Shown: one piece after another, positions 1-10,136 of the stretch
Layout: the number at the start of each line of letters is the position of its first letter
Position numbering within the stretch: the first letter of the stretch is position 1
Assembly (NCBI GenBank): GCA_964482035.1
Contig: CAYZVC010000001.1
Location: 310,001 to 374,000 of the forward strand
Direction: 5' to 3'
DNA from: JANJWP01 sp964482035
Lineage (GTDB): Bacteria; Patescibacteriota; Gracilibacteria; BD1-5; UBA2023
Length of the DNA stretch: 64,000 nt
Position numbers and translations under genes: made by a program
Notes under the pieces: generated by a model
The model's input: only the letters and a program-made list of their open reading frames with translations
Databases searched by the model: none
What the model was told of the DNA's origin: nothing

Positions 1-819
1 TCGCACATCCGCCAGGTAGACGCCATCCTCCAAGTCGTCCGTGATTTTTCCGACGGCAACGTCCACCACGTTTCCGGTTCGGTAGATCCGAAGCGCGACA
101 TCGAAGTCATCAACGCCGAACTCATTCTCGCCGACCTCGAAACCATCGACCGCCGCATCGGCGACATGCAGAAGAAGGCTCGCGGCGGCGATAAGGAATC
201 CGCGGCCCGTCTCGCGGTGTACGAAAAGATGAAGCCGTACCTCGAAGCCGGAAACCTCGCCGTCACCATGGATTTGGAAGACGACGAACGCGAACTCCTC
301 AAGGATTCCTTCCTCCTCACGAACAAGCCGTTCGTGTACGCCGTGAACGTCGCCGAAGACCGCCTCACTGTATCCGAAGCCGAACTCCGCTCGATCACCG
401 GCGTTTCCGACGCTTCCGTTCCGGTTCTCGCCGTCAGCGCGAAGATCGAAATGGACATGATGGGCTTTTCCCCGGAAGAACGCGCCGAATTCCTCGAAGC
501 CCTCGGCGTTTCCGAAAATCCGACCGATGCGGTCATTAAGACCTGTTACGACCTCCTCGGCCTCCAGTACTATTTCACCGCCGGTGAAATGGAAGTCCGC
601 GCTTGGACCATCCACAAAGGTTGGAAAGCTCCGGCAGCGGCCGGCGTCATCCATACCGACTTCGAGAAGAAGTTCATCAAGGCCGACGCCGTCGACTGGA
701 AGGACCTCGTCGAATGCGGCGGATGGGGCAAAGCCCGCGAAACCGGCAAGGTCCGCATGGAAGGGAAGGAATACGTCGTCCGCGACGGCGACGTGCTCCT
801 CTTCAAGTTCGGAGCGTAG
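1..819 (+). CDS. ychF: YchF/OLA1-family ATPase, 5' end missing
   Basis: Ribosome-associated P-loop NTPase of the Obg-related YchF family, which binds nucleic acid and ribosomes. The reading frame is open from base 1, so the N-terminal G domain (G1-G3) lies outside the window; 272 residues of a usual ~365 are visible. What is seen matches the family: SVDPKRDIEVINAELILADL early on, the helical insertion, then the C-terminal TGS-like domain with GVIHTDFEKKFIKADAV and GDVLLFKFGA at the very end. No UGA codon occurs in the visible part and the gene stops at UAG. A strong hairpin terminator follows within 40 bases, so it ends its transcription unit. Confidence 0.95.
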   Translation, partial: SHIRQVDAILQVVRDFSDGNVHHVSGSVDPKRDIEVINAELILADLETIDRRIGDMQKKARGGDKESAARLAVYEKMKPYLEAGNLAVTMDLEDDERELLKDSFLLTNKPFVYAVNVAEDRLTVSEAELRSITGVSDASVPVLAVSAKIEMDMMGFSPEERAEFLEALGVSENPTDAVIKTCYDLLGLQYYFTAGEMEVRAWTIHKGWKAPAAAGVIHTDFEKKFIKADAVDWKDLVECGGWGKARETGKVRMEGKEYVVRDGDVLLFKFGA

Positions 820-853
820 TCGTATCGTCGCCCAAAAAGTCTTGCGATGCTGA

Positions 854-882
854 AAATCCCCCGGAGTTCCCGGGGGATTTTT
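854..882 (+). terminator. Rho-independent terminator after ychF
   Basis: AATCCCCCGG and CCGGGGGATT arms with a short loop, followed by a T run. The stem shares its ATCCCC/GGGGAT core with several other terminators in the window. Confidence 0.85.
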
Positions 883-915
883 CATCAGTTTCGAAATTTG
901 CCTGCCGAAATACTT

Positions 916-946
916 TTGACAAAGCCGCCCCCGTCGTTATTAGAAT
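916..946 (+). promoter_or_regulatory. Promoter for the gene at 983
   Basis: TTGACA at 916-921 and TAGAAT at 941-946, spaced 19 bp, which is longer than the 16-17 bp of other promoters here; an alternative -10 box one or two bases upstream would shorten it. About 30 bases of leader would precede the start codon. Confidence 0.5.
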
Positions 947-982
947 GGATTGTTTCCCTTATCGCATAAGACCGACCAGGAT

Positions 983-1657
983 ATGTGAGCCATCATTCTC
1001 GAAGGAATATTTTCCGCGAAACGTACCGAACAATTGGAAGCCGAACGTCTCGCGTTCGAAACCGAAGCCGGAAGGGAACGTTTTCTCGAATCGAAAACCG
1101 AATCGGAAGCCGCCATAGCCGATTCCATCAGTCTCATAGGAGACTGCGTCCACCCGAAGGTTGAAGCCATGCTTTCCACTCCGGCGAGGGAATTCATGAC
1201 CATTGACGAAGAAGGCTTCCGGCTCTCCATCCGGCACTACGTGTACGAGCGTCTCGAAAAGAACGGAATGCCGATTTCCCGTATCGACGTCCCTATGAAG
1301 GCCTGCGTAGACTATTTCGAAGCGTTCATGACCGATATCGCCACCATGTCCCCACGCGGAGAAACGATCGTGAACTCTCCGTACGTCCTTTGATGGAAGG
1401 AACAATGAAGATACGACCTCGCCTGAGACGCGGCGCTCTTCGGGTATCTCTTCTACCACAAGAAGAAAGGGAACCGGCTTTCCCGACGCGATTATGCGGA
1501 CATGGGAATCCGCGCGTATTACGACTGGTACGGACAGGGGATGGCGCGTCACGAACACAACGTGGGAAAGTTCGTCGCCGACCGTCTTCCGAGGCTTCTT
1601 CCTCTCGTCGCGGACTGTCCGAACGACGTGTTTTCGAGAAGGCTCAGGCTTTCTTAA
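983..1657 (+). CDS. Unknown 224-residue protein with four UGA-glycine codons
   Basis: I do not recognise this protein. The frame is closed only if UGA is glycine: UGA is codon 2 (start MGAIILEG) and occurs three times within about 30 bases around 1391-1423, after which the frame runs to UAA. The N-terminal third is rich in Glu, Lys and Arg and probably alpha-helical (EQLEAERLAFETEAGRE); the C-terminal part is aromatic and basic (ALFGYLFYHKKKGNRLSRR, AYYDWYGQGM). No signal peptide or clear membrane segment. It has its own promoter upstream and terminator downstream, so it is a single-gene unit. Read with the standard code it would appear as two fragments. Confidence 0.75.
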
Positions 1658-1678
1658 TGCCCCAATTCCGCATTTTTC

Positions 1679-1711
1679 GAAAAACCGGCCGAAAAACATG
1701 GCCGGTTTTTT
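1679..1711 (+). terminator. Rho-independent terminator
   Basis: AAAACCGGCC and GGCCGGTTTT arms with a 9-base loop and a run of six T, 22 bases after the UAA of the preceding gene. Confidence 0.85.
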
Positions 1712-1730
1712 GCGCCCCTATTTGAAATAT

Positions 1731-1739
1731 GCTAATATT
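1731..1739 (+). promoter_or_regulatory. Extended -10 promoter for the M23 peptidase gene
   Basis: TGCTAATAT is an extended -10 element (TGn plus TAATAT) 25 bases before the ATG at 1764; no convincing -35 box is seen, as expected for this promoter type. Confidence 0.45.
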
Positions 1740-1763
1740 CGTGGGAACGCTAACCGATCCGAT

Positions 1764-3386
1764 ATGCTCCGCAGGCGGAAAAAATACTGACCTTCGTCCT
1801 GAACCCTCGCCCAACTCTGGGGGTTCAACCTCTTTTTGCTGGCGATGTTCGTGTCCGCGTACGTCGGACTCCCGACGCTTTTGAAGACCAGCGTCGTCGA
1901 ATTCCAGAACGTGAAATCCGAACCGTTCGACGGTACCGTAGCCCCCATCGCATACGTTCCGAACTGGCTCGATTCGACCTATTCCAACAAGACCCTCCGC
2001 TTCGAAAACATCCCCACCGACGCTTTCGTCGACCTTCCGCGCTACGATGCCGACCTCCTCCGCATCGACGACGCCAAGAACCGTATCGCTTCGCTCGAGC
2101 GCTCCACGTACATCACTCCGTACATGGGAAGCTACCGAATGAACTTCGAAGAGTACGACGGCAGCCACTTGGGCGTCGATATCCGCGCCCCGCTCGGAAC
2201 CCCCGTCCTCGCTATCGCGAACGGCGTGGTCACCAAGGTGAACGACAAGGAAACCGCGGATGGAAAATACGTCATCATCCGCCATGACGACGTTCCGGTG
2301 GACGGAACGAAAATGACCGTCTACAGTTCGTACCTCCACCTCGAATCCTCTTCCGTGGAAGTCGGAACGAAAATCCGTAAGGGCCAACCGCTCGGCAAGG
2401 TCGGACTTACCGGCATTACCACCACTCCGCACCTCCATCTCCAGATCGATAAGGCATCGGCTCCGTTCCACACGTACTGGCCGTACTCCTACTCCGATCT
2501 CAACGAACTTGGCATCGACTTCTTCGCGGCCGTCAACATGGGCCTCGGGAAGGAAAACGCCATCAAGAACACCATCCACCCGATGACGTTCGTTCAGGAA
2601 AACGAAACGGCCGGCGCCTCCCAGGTAGCGGCTACTACCTCGACCGTATCGGTAGCTTCGGCATCCGAAGCGCTGAAACCTTCTCCTGACGACGCTGCCG
2701 CCGAGTCGGCTCCGAAAAATTCCGCGCCGGCCGAACCTCAGAAAATCGAGCCGATCCTTCCGGAGGAAAAGCTTACTGACCGTCCGGAAGACATTCTCGT
2801 TTCCCCGACCGTCGTCAAGGCGCCTACCAAGCCGGTAGAAACGCCGAAACCCAAGACGAAGTTTTCCGACGTTCCCCAGAATGCCGGCTACCGTGCCTCC
2901 TTCGACCGTTTGGCCGCGGCCGGCGCCCTGAAGCCTCTCGAATCCGAATCTTTCCGGCCGAACGACGCCATGACCCGTCGGGACGCGGCAATGCTTTTGG
3001 GCAGCCTTCTCGGAATCGATCCTTCGGATTTCCCGAGCCTTCCGTTCAATGACGTACTTCCGTCCGATCCGTCCGCCGGATATCTCGACCAGCTTATCGG
3101 CAAGGGCGTAGTGGGGAACGCCAGCGCGTTCCGTCCGTCGGCCGCGATTACCCGTGCCGAAGCCGCCGTACTCATCGCACGCGCGTCCTGACTCACGAAC
3201 GTTCTCGGACACTCGCTTTTCAGGGACGTGGCGAACGGCGATTCCCGCGTCGGGATGCTCAACGCTTTCTCGGTCCAGCTGAAATTGAAGAGGAACGTGA
3301 AGTTCCAACCGAACGCTCCGCTCACCCGAGCCGAATTCGTGAAGATGGTAGATACCTGGAGACAGAAGACCGGAATGCTGAAATAA
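1764..3386 (+). CDS. Secreted M23 metallopeptidase with three SLH domains
   Basis: Predicted cell-wall endopeptidase anchored to the envelope. After a basic N-terminus a hydrophobic segment (about residues 20-37) serves as signal or anchor. The LytM/M23 domain lies at about residues 135-220: HLGVDIR gives the HxxxD zinc ligands and HLHLQ the HxH motif. A Pro/Ala/Ser-rich linker follows (about 270-350), then three SLH repeats, each opening FSDV/FNDV/FRDV and carrying a TR-A-E type motif. ATG at 1764 is preferred over 1836 because it keeps the membrane segment. UGA is read as Gly twice near the start and once at 3192; stopping there would remove the third SLH domain. It ends at UAA. SLH domains usually bind secondary cell-wall polymer, which fits the polysaccharide genes nearby. 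Confidence 0.85.
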
Positions 3387-3396
3387 GCGCACTATG

Positions 3397-3422
3397 AAAA
3401 AATCCCCCTCGGGGGATTTTTT
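3397..3422. terminator. Bidirectional terminator between convergent genes
   Basis: AAAAAATCCCCC and GGGGGATTTTTT around a 2-base loop; the A and T runs serve both the rightward peptidase gene and the leftward gene at 3455. Confidence 0.85.
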
Positions 3423-3454
3423 AGTTCGCGTTCGCCAGAGCCTTTCGGCCGGAC

Positions 3455-3754
3455 TTACGCCGCTGACTTTTCTACGGTTACTTCCGTTGCGGCAGTAATG
3501 ATCAGTTTGGAGCCGATGACCCCCATGATCATGCCGTAGGAAGGGTTTTTTTGCAGGCGCGCTTTGGTCACGCTTTCGAAGGCGTGCCAATCTTCGAATT
3601 CCCAATCCCGAGCCCCTTCTTGCAAGACGCTCAGCCAAACGATGCGGCCCTGGCGGTCTTGATCCGAGAAACCGGGATACGTGAGGAAACCGTTCACGAC
3701 CGTTTCGATGGCTGCGGATTTTGCGCTCGCCGGTACCGGGTTTTGTTCAGACAT
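3455..3754 (-). CDS. Small conserved-looking protein, 99 residues
   Basis: Function unknown. The start at 3754 is chosen because AGGGAGGT, one of the few strong Shine-Dalgarno sequences in the window, lies about 8 bases upstream; a longer frame exists but has no such support. The protein starts MSEQNPVPASAK, is rich in aromatic and acidic residues in the middle (DWEFEDWHAF), and has a hydrophobic C-terminal part (MIMGVIGSKLIITAATEV) that could be a buried strand or weak membrane segment. No UGA codons; stops at UAA. Divergent from pcrA, convergent with the peptidase gene. Confidence 0.7.
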   Translation of the reverse strand: MSEQNPVPASAKSAAIETVVNGFLTYPGFSDQDRQGRIVWLSVLQEGARDWEFEDWHAFESVTKARLQKNPSYGMIMGVIGSKLIITAATEVTVEKSAA

Positions 3755-3856
3755 CTCGCTTACCTCCCTGGAGTTTTGTTTTGACTGATGGAAAATACGC
3801 AATGAAAGGCGATTGTCAAACCGTTCGCGGCTTTCGGTATTTCGAACGAATTTCCA

Positions 3857-3884
3857 TTGCCCGAAAGCCCCGGTTCGATATACT
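3857..3884 (+). promoter_or_regulatory. Leaderless promoter of pcrA/uvrD
   Basis: TTGCCC at 3857-3862, 16-bp spacer, TATACT at 3879-3884. The start codon begins at 3891, seven bases after the -10 box, where transcription should start, so the mRNA would lack a 5' leader. Confidence 0.6.
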
Positions 3885-3890
3885 CCCGCC

Positions 3891-6221
3891 ATGCTCAACG
3901 ATTCTCAGAAAATAGCGGTCCAACACACGTCCGGACCGATGCTCATCCTCGCTGGCGCCGGCGCGGGGAAAACCCATACGCTCACCGAACGCGTGGCCCG
4001 CATGGTAGGGGAGGGGATACCTCCTTCCAAAATCCTTTGCGTCACCTTCACCAACAAGGCGGCCAAAGAAATGCGCGAGCGCATCGGAAAGAAACTCGGT
4101 TTCGAAAAACTCGAATCGGTCAACCCGTACCGCCGTAGCGATCTCCCGCTCGTGGGAACGTTCCACTCCATGGGCGTGTATTTCCTGCGTCTGTTCATTG
4201 ACCGTCTCGGGTACGGCAAGGATTTCGTCATTTTCGACGAAGACGACAAGATCCGTACGGTGAAAGGGATTCTCGAAGACAAGAAGATCGACGACAAAGA
4301 ACTGCCCCCGCGCCAGGCCGCTTACATGATTTCGGCCGCCAAGAACGAAGGCATCGGACCCGAAGCGTACCGCCGCAGTGCCGACAACTACGCCAAATCC
4401 CTCGTCGCGGACATCTACGTCGAATACGAAAAGCGCACCAAGTCGATGAACGCGCTCGACTTCGACGACATCCTTTTGAAACTCCTCCTCATTCTCGAAA
4501 ACCCGGAAGTGTTGGAATATTTCCACCGCCGTTTCGAATATTTCATGGTCGACGAGTACCAGGACACCAACGACATCCAGTACCGCATCGTGAAACTTCT
4601 CGCGAGCAAAACCCGCAACCTCGCGGTCGTCGGCGACGACTGGCAGGGGATCTACTCGTGGCGCGGGGCGAACATCAAGAACATCCTCTCGTTCGAACGC
4701 GACTACCCGGACGCCACGGTCGTAAAACTCGAACAGAACTACCGTTCTACCAAGAAGATCATCGAAGCCGCGAACGCGGTGGTGAAATGCAACAAGGAAG
4801 CTCTCGAAAAGACCCTTTGGACCGACAACGAAGACGGCGATATGATCAACGTCATCGAATCGTACGACGAAAAGGAAGAATCCCGCGGCATCGCGGAAAT
4901 GATCGCCGAAGACAAGAACTACGCGGATTGGGCCATCTTGTACCGCACGAACGGTCAATCCCGCCTCATAGAAGAAGGCCTCATCCGCAAGAATATCCCG
5001 TACAAGGTGTTCGGGGGCGTGAAGTTCTACGAACGCAAGGAAATCAAAGACATCCACTCGTACCTCCGCCTCATCTTCAATCCGCAGGATTTGGTGGCGT
5101 TCACGCGCATCATCAACGTTCCGTCCCGTAAGCTCGGGGAGAAGTCGGTTGAAGGGCTCCGTAACTTCATGAACGCGGAGAACCTCAGTTTCAGCGAAGC
5201 GATCGAACGCATAGCGGAAGCTCCGGAAATCGGTCCGGCCGCCAAGCGCGCGTTCGCAGAATTCGGCTCGATGTTCGCCGGTTTGGCCGAAGTCTCCCGC
5301 ACCGCCTGCGTGAAAGACCTCATGGACGCGGTCGTGAAGCGTACGAAGTACGAGGATTACCTCCGTGGCGAATATTCGAAGGAAGAAGTCGAAGGAAAGC
5401 TCGAAAACGTGAAGGAATTCCTCAACATGGCCTCGCGTTACGACGGACTCGAACCGCGCGAATCGCTCTCGCTCTTCATCGAGGACATCGCGCTCATCAC
5501 CGACCAGGACCGTACCGACGAAGTGGGCGGCGTTTCGCTCATGACCATCCACTTGGCCAAGGGTCTCGAATTCCCCAACGTCGTCATTGCCGGTGCCGAA
5601 GAGGGGCTGTTCCCGCATTCGCGTTCACTCATGGAAGCCAAGGCAATCGAAGAAGAACGCCGCCTCATGTACGTCGCCATGACTCGCGCCAAGAAGAAGC
5701 TCTTCATCACCCGCGCCCGCGAACGCTACACCTTCGGAAACTACGCCGCCAATCCGGCTTCGCGATTCCTTAAGGAAATTCCGGAGCACTTGGTAGTGAA
5801 GGCCGACCCGCAGCCGAAATACACCTTCTGATCGTTCGGAAATTCCGGCGGATTCAGCGCTGGCGGACTCGGGGGTGGGGGATACGGCGCGAAATCCACA
5901 GGTTCCTCGGCGTATTCTTGGCTTAATGGCGGTACTACGGGCGAATCCCAGGTGGAGCAGAATCCGGGTTCGGCGATTTCCGGAACCGGAATGAGCCGAA
6001 ACGGATTCTGAGGAACCGCCGGAGTCGGACAGGCTCCTGCCCGCCATGCCGTGAAGCACGATCCTTCCGACTTCCATCTCGGTTGCCGCATCCGCCACGC
6101 GCAGTTCGGCGAAGGAGTGGTCGTATCGCTCAAGGACGACATCGCGGAAATCGCGTTCTCCGGAGCGAACCGAGGAATCAAGAAAATGAACGTCCGCATC
6201 GCGCCGGTAGAAAAGATCTAA
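3891..6221 (+). CDS. pcrA: ATP-dependent DNA helicase PcrA/UvrD (superfamily 1A)
   Basis: 3'-5' DNA helicase of repair and replication restart. All helicase motifs are present: Walker A AGAGAGKTHTL near residue 25, DEYQD (motif II) near 220, GDDWQGIYSWRGA (motif III), EQNYRST (IV), MTIHLAKGLEF (V) near 545, VAMTRAKKKLF (VI) near 590. At 5829 UGA follows the codons KYTF; reading it as glycine adds a Gly/Ser-rich linker with a second UGA and then a C-terminal Tudor-like domain (RIRHAQFGEGVVVSLKDD, ending IAPVEKI) before UAA. That domain is the usual PcrA/UvrD C-terminus that binds RNA polymerase, so UGA readthrough is needed for the full 776-residue protein. ATG 3891 fits the leaderless promoter; an upstream in-frame ATG would lie before that promoter's start site. 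Confidence 0.95.
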
Positions 6222-6243
6222 TTCGTCCCACGGGAGTTCAATG

Positions 6244-6275
6244 AAAAATCCCCCCCTGATTCAGGGGGGATTTTT
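6244..6275. terminator. Bidirectional terminator between pcrA and the pilin operon
   Basis: AAAAATCCCCCC and GGGGGGATTTTT arms with an internal CTGA/TCAG extension; serves pcrA on the plus strand and the leftward operon ending at 6308. Confidence 0.85.
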
Positions 6276-6307
6276 CGAGCTTCGGCCCGAAAGCGGATTT
6301 TCCGTAT

Positions 6308-7783
6308 TTAATTGGAAGCTCATAGTTTCGTGCCGTTGGCTATCCACGTGATATTCGCGTTTCACGTAACTGCCGCTCAGGCGAGCCCTCCGGCCGCGCC
6401 AGAAGTGGGGGAACAGCTCGCCGTGGCGTTGACTCCGCCGGCGCCGTTGGCTCAGAGCGATCATCCGGCTCCTCATCTTCCGGCAGAGTTTCCGCCGTCC
6501 GAAGCGCCGTTTCAGCCTATTCCGCCGATACTCGCTCAGCCGTTGTTTCCTCCCGCACCCGGATACCATCCGCAAGGATGTCATCCCCCGCCGGCGCCAA
6601 CGGACGATCATGCTCCGCCGCCTCCGCCGCCACCTCATACGCAATACGAAGAACAGTCCGGACTTCCTCCTCCGCCTCCTCCGCCTCCTCCGCCGCCACC
6701 GGCGATGGTGCCGTTGTTCGTCACGATCGTCGTAATGGCGACCTGCAGTCATTTTCCTCCGGCTCAACCGGGGCTCGGGGAGCCGTTCCACGTGCCTCCG
6801 TATCCGCCGTCGCCTCATTTTCCTATGATGCTTCCGTTGTTTGCGAGCGTGAGCGTGCTTCAAGTCGAAAAAGAACCGATTGCCGAAAACGCCGGGTTCG
6901 CCGAAGATGCGGATCCGATAGTGACTCATGCGCCGACGGTGACCGACGCGGACAGCGGTTTAATTTGATCCCAACCTGCGGCTATCGCCGCGGCGCGCAA
7001 ATCGTAATTGCTGGTATTCGCACTGATCGTCGTTACGAACGAATACGAAGGAATCGCACACGCGCTGCCGTTCCAAACCGCGCCTCAGGAGCAGGAAGGG
7101 GTGGCGGACGAATTCCCGTCCACGAGCGCGCCCGTGGAACTCGACGAATTCGGGTCTTTCACGAGTCCCGATACGGAACCGGAACTTCCCACCGGGAAAT
7201 TTCACATTACGGACGCTTTGTTAGTATCCGCGCTGATGCCCGCTACTTGGACGTACGAAGTTACGCGGCTCTTTCCGTTCGCCGAGGCAACCGCCATGAG
7301 GTCGGTGGATCATACGGTGAGGTTTTTGGGGTCATAAGCCGCGAGCGCCACGTCTCAAAAAAGTTTGGTGACTTTGAATTTGTCCTTATTGAGACGGAGC
7401 TTCACGTAGTCGGGATTTCCGGCCGAATAATTGGTGTTCGGTTGGTTCCAGTCGCCACCCGTGAGGGTGTTGGAATTTCCGTCCATGACGACGATGCCTC
7501 AAGAAAGCGAAGCCCCAGTATCGTGGATTACGTAGTAACGGGGGGAGTTGCCGGATACCGCGCTTTCCGAGGTGATGGCCGTATAAAGGGATCGGACGTT
7601 CGTAGCTACGACCGAATTTTTGGCGTCCTGGGTATAGCCGGACAGCGCGAGAAACCCGATCGTCGCCAAAATCGCGAGAATCGTAATGACGACGATAAGT
7701 TCGCCGAGAGTGAACGCGCCGATTTTTCTCAGGATCGAACGCTTTTTCCGGAGCGTGCCGTTGGGGTTCGATATGTTTCGCAT
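6308..7783 (-). CDS. Prepilin-like protein with glycine-rich tail-fibre-type C-terminus
   Basis: 491 residues. The N-terminus is a type IV prepilin: basic leader (LRKKRSILRKIG), then FTLGELIVVITILAILA, the hydrophobic helix with the conserved Glu5, and a pilin-like globular part to about residue 170. Then comes a module (NYDLRAAAIAAGWDQIKPLS) and about 200 residues dominated by glycine, opening NNGTIAGGGGGGG and ending NANITWIANGTKLGASN. The latter pattern resembles glycine-rich regions of phage tail proteins (from memory). About 21 UGA codons are read as Gly; at LSGGIVVMDG the first G is UGA where the paralogue at 8055-10130 has GGC. Last gene of a three-gene operon, UAA stop. Likely a secreted pilus tip or surface adhesin; no pilus assembly genes are in the window. 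Confidence 0.85.
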
Positions 7784-7794
7784 AATGGGGATGG

Positions 7795-8070
7795 TTACGC
7801 CGTAGTATTGATTTTGGTTCCAACCGAACCTTCTTGGGCAAGTTTCAATTCCCTTTGTTGGGAACTCGCTTGGGATTCCTGAATTCTTCGGATCGCGTCC
7901 GCGTGACGCTGCTGGGCCTGTTCCACCTCGGCGCTTTTCGCACGTGAAGTTTGGCCGTTCTGTTGGGATTGTTGCGCTTCTTTTTGGCGGTTCGCGGCAT
8001 TTACGGCGTCGAGGTATTTTTGCGATTGGACTCTCATGGCGGGATGAGTATTGGCTAATTTACGGTTCAT
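7795..8070 (-). CDS. Small Gln/Ala-rich helical protein between the two pilin-like genes
   Basis: 91 residues, unknown function. The start ATG at 8070 overlaps the last 16 bases of the upstream pilin-like gene and the UAA lies 11 bases before the next pilin-like gene, so translation is probably coupled within one operon. The sequence is rich in Gln, Ala, Arg and Ser with heptad-like spacing (KYLDAVNAANRQKEAQQ, EVEQAQQRHADAIRRIQ), suggesting a long helix or coiled coil. No UGA, no signal peptide, no membrane segment. It could be a cytoplasmic chaperone or assembly factor for its large neighbours, which is inference from position only. Confidence 0.65.
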   Translation of the reverse strand: MNRKLANTHPAMRVQSQKYLDAVNAANRQKEAQQSQQNGQTSRAKSAEVEQAQQRHADAIRRIQESQASSQQRELKLAQEGSVGTKINTTA

Positions 8071-10130
8071 TTTACTTGGGCCCCGTTATTTCAGGAAATC
8101 CAAGTCACGGTAGCTCCGTTCTTTCTTATCGCGTATCCTCCGGCTCCACCGGTACCGGCGGCGTAGTCCGGACAATACCCCCCGCTTCCTATGCCTCCGG
8201 CTCACCCGGCCGTTCACCAGCCTCCGCCGTTTCATCCTGCTCAGGCTATGCAGTATCCTCCGGACCATTGGTTCGGGTAATATCCGCTGTTGCCGGGGCT
8301 TCCTCCGGCTCAGGCTCATGACGAGTTTCCGGCTCAACCGGCATATCCGTACGGGTATTGGGCTCATGCGTAAGCGTCACCGCCGGCTCATCCGGCGCCT
8401 CACGCGTATCCTTGCCCGCCTCCTCCGCCCCCGCCTCACGCGAGAACGTTCGTATTGGTTCTGACGGCTCATCCGCCACCACCGCCGCCACCCCCGAAAA
8501 CGTAGCCGTTCGCATTGTTCAGGCTGACGGCGTAGGCGCCTCAGAGGCTGATGGCGTCGCCACCGGCCGCTCACGCGTTCCCGTTTCCGTTCCCCCCGTT
8601 CCCTCCGGCTCCGTAAACGTACCCGTTGTTGACGATGGTGACCGAACTTCCCACCGGGAGCGATCCGACCGTAATGGCGGGGTTGGACGGAGTCGAGCCG
8701 TAGACGACGATTCAGGAATTTATGGTGAGAGTGGCGCTCAGCGGAGCGACTTGGTTCCAACCTGCGGCTACCGCCTGGTTTTTCAGATTGAAATTCGCGG
8801 TATTCCCCGAGATGGCGTAATTGAAGACGTACGGAGCTACCGAACATGCCGGCGTCGACCAATTCGAATTCCAGACGTATCCGGATTGGCAGGCCCCCGA
8901 ATTGCCGACAACCGTTCTCGAAACCGTTCCGTCGTTGCACGAATACGCGAAGTCTGCCGTAAGCGTTCCGTTGTTCGGAGCGCTTCAGAACGCGCTCGTG
9001 CCCGTACGGTTCGCCGTTCCGCCATGAGAAAGGGTTCCCAACGGGGATACGGCGTAAGACAATCCGGAGTAAGAGTCGACGGCGGGAATCGCGCAGTTCG
9101 CGCGGCAAGCCGCTCCGTCCCATGAGAATCAGGCGTCGCAAGTGAACGTGCACTGCGCGGGCGTCGCCGAAAAATGCCAGTTTAGCGACACCGTCTGGGA
9201 AGTGGCGGTGGATGAGGCGTGCGAAGGTACGGTCGAACCGCACACGTCGGGAACGCACGAAGCTCCGGCCGGTACGTACCCGGCCGAACACGAAGCGGTT
9301 TCCGACGAAAGGGAAACGGTGCCTGAAACGCATCCCGCCGAAGCGTTCAACGTTCCGTTGGAGGTCGGCTTGCTCACGTTTCGAGATTCTCCGCTCGCCA
9401 TACCCGGAACGGCGTATCCCGACATGGTCGTGGCCGCGCATGCGGCCGGTCCGCCGGCTACCGCCCCGTTGACGAGCGCGCCGGTAGACGACGGGTTCGT
9501 CAAATCGCGGACGAGTCCGAGAACCGCTCCCGTGTATGCCATGGAAGGGAAATCCCCTATGACCGTTTCCGTATTAGTCGAAAGGAGTCACGCTACTTGC
9601 CCATAGCTCCGAATCTTGGTTTTTCCTTGGACGGTTTCCGTAACGTCGGCCGCGCCGACCAAGAGGTACGAGGGGTCCGCGCTTGCGGCCGCGAGGGTCC
9701 GGACGGTTTCGAACGGGTTCGAAAACGGTTCTCACGCCCGGGTGATTTTAAACTTTTCGCGGTTGATCTTGAGTTTTACGTAATCCGGATTTCCGGCGGA
9801 ATAGTTCGTGCCCGGCTGGTTCCAGTCGCCCCCCGCGAGGGACGTGGAATTTCCGTCGAATACGACCACGCCGCCGGAGAGGGCGTAATTCGGGTCGTGG
9901 ATGACGTAGTACCGGGGAGAGTTGCCCGTAATCGCGGCTTCGGAAACGATGGCGGAATATACCGATCGGACGTTCGACTTCACGGAGGCTTCCTTCGCGT
10001 CCGAGGCATAGCCGGAGAGGGAGACGAATCCGACCGTCGCCAGAATCGCGAGTATCGTCACGACGACGACGAGCTCGGCCAGCGTGAATCATCCGGGCTT
10101 CCGTTTCCGGGGCGTTTTTCGTGCATCCAT
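8055..10130 (-). CDS. Large prepilin-like protein with Cys-containing repeats and glycine-rich tail
   Basis: 691 residues, paralogue of the protein at 6308-7783. The leader ends in KRKPGG followed by FTLAELVVVVTILAILA; the second G, the -1 residue required by prepilin peptidase, is encoded by UGA. The pilin body (NSPRYYVIHD, LSGGVVVFDG, GGDWNQPGTNYSAGNPDY) matches the paralogue closely. A central region of about 250 residues has spaced Cys and Thr/Ser (SCSAGYVPAGASCVPDVCG) suggesting small disulfide domains. Then come NFNLKNQAVAAGWNQVAPLS, NNGYVYGAGGNGGNGN and a long poly-Gly tract ending near VTWISGNNGA. About 22 UGA codons; stop UAG. First gene of the operon, with its promoter inside the upstream terminator. 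Probably a pilin-anchored adhesin. Confidence 0.85.
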
Positions 10131-10136
10131 ACGAAA

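Noticed and set aside
3816..5618. 600-codon minus-strand open frame opposite pcrA
   Set aside because: Antisense of a GC-rich helicase gene; composition is unnatural and no domain is seen.
6600..6720. CRISPR-like or tandem DNA repeat in the GGAGGC-rich stretch
   Set aside because: The repetition follows from poly-Gly coding and has no spacer structure.
6312..6968. Plus-strand open frame encoding a proline-rich protein with long Pro runs
   Set aside because: It is the antisense shadow of the glycine-rich tail (CCN opposite GGN). The minus strand gives a complete prepilin-like protein with a paralogue.
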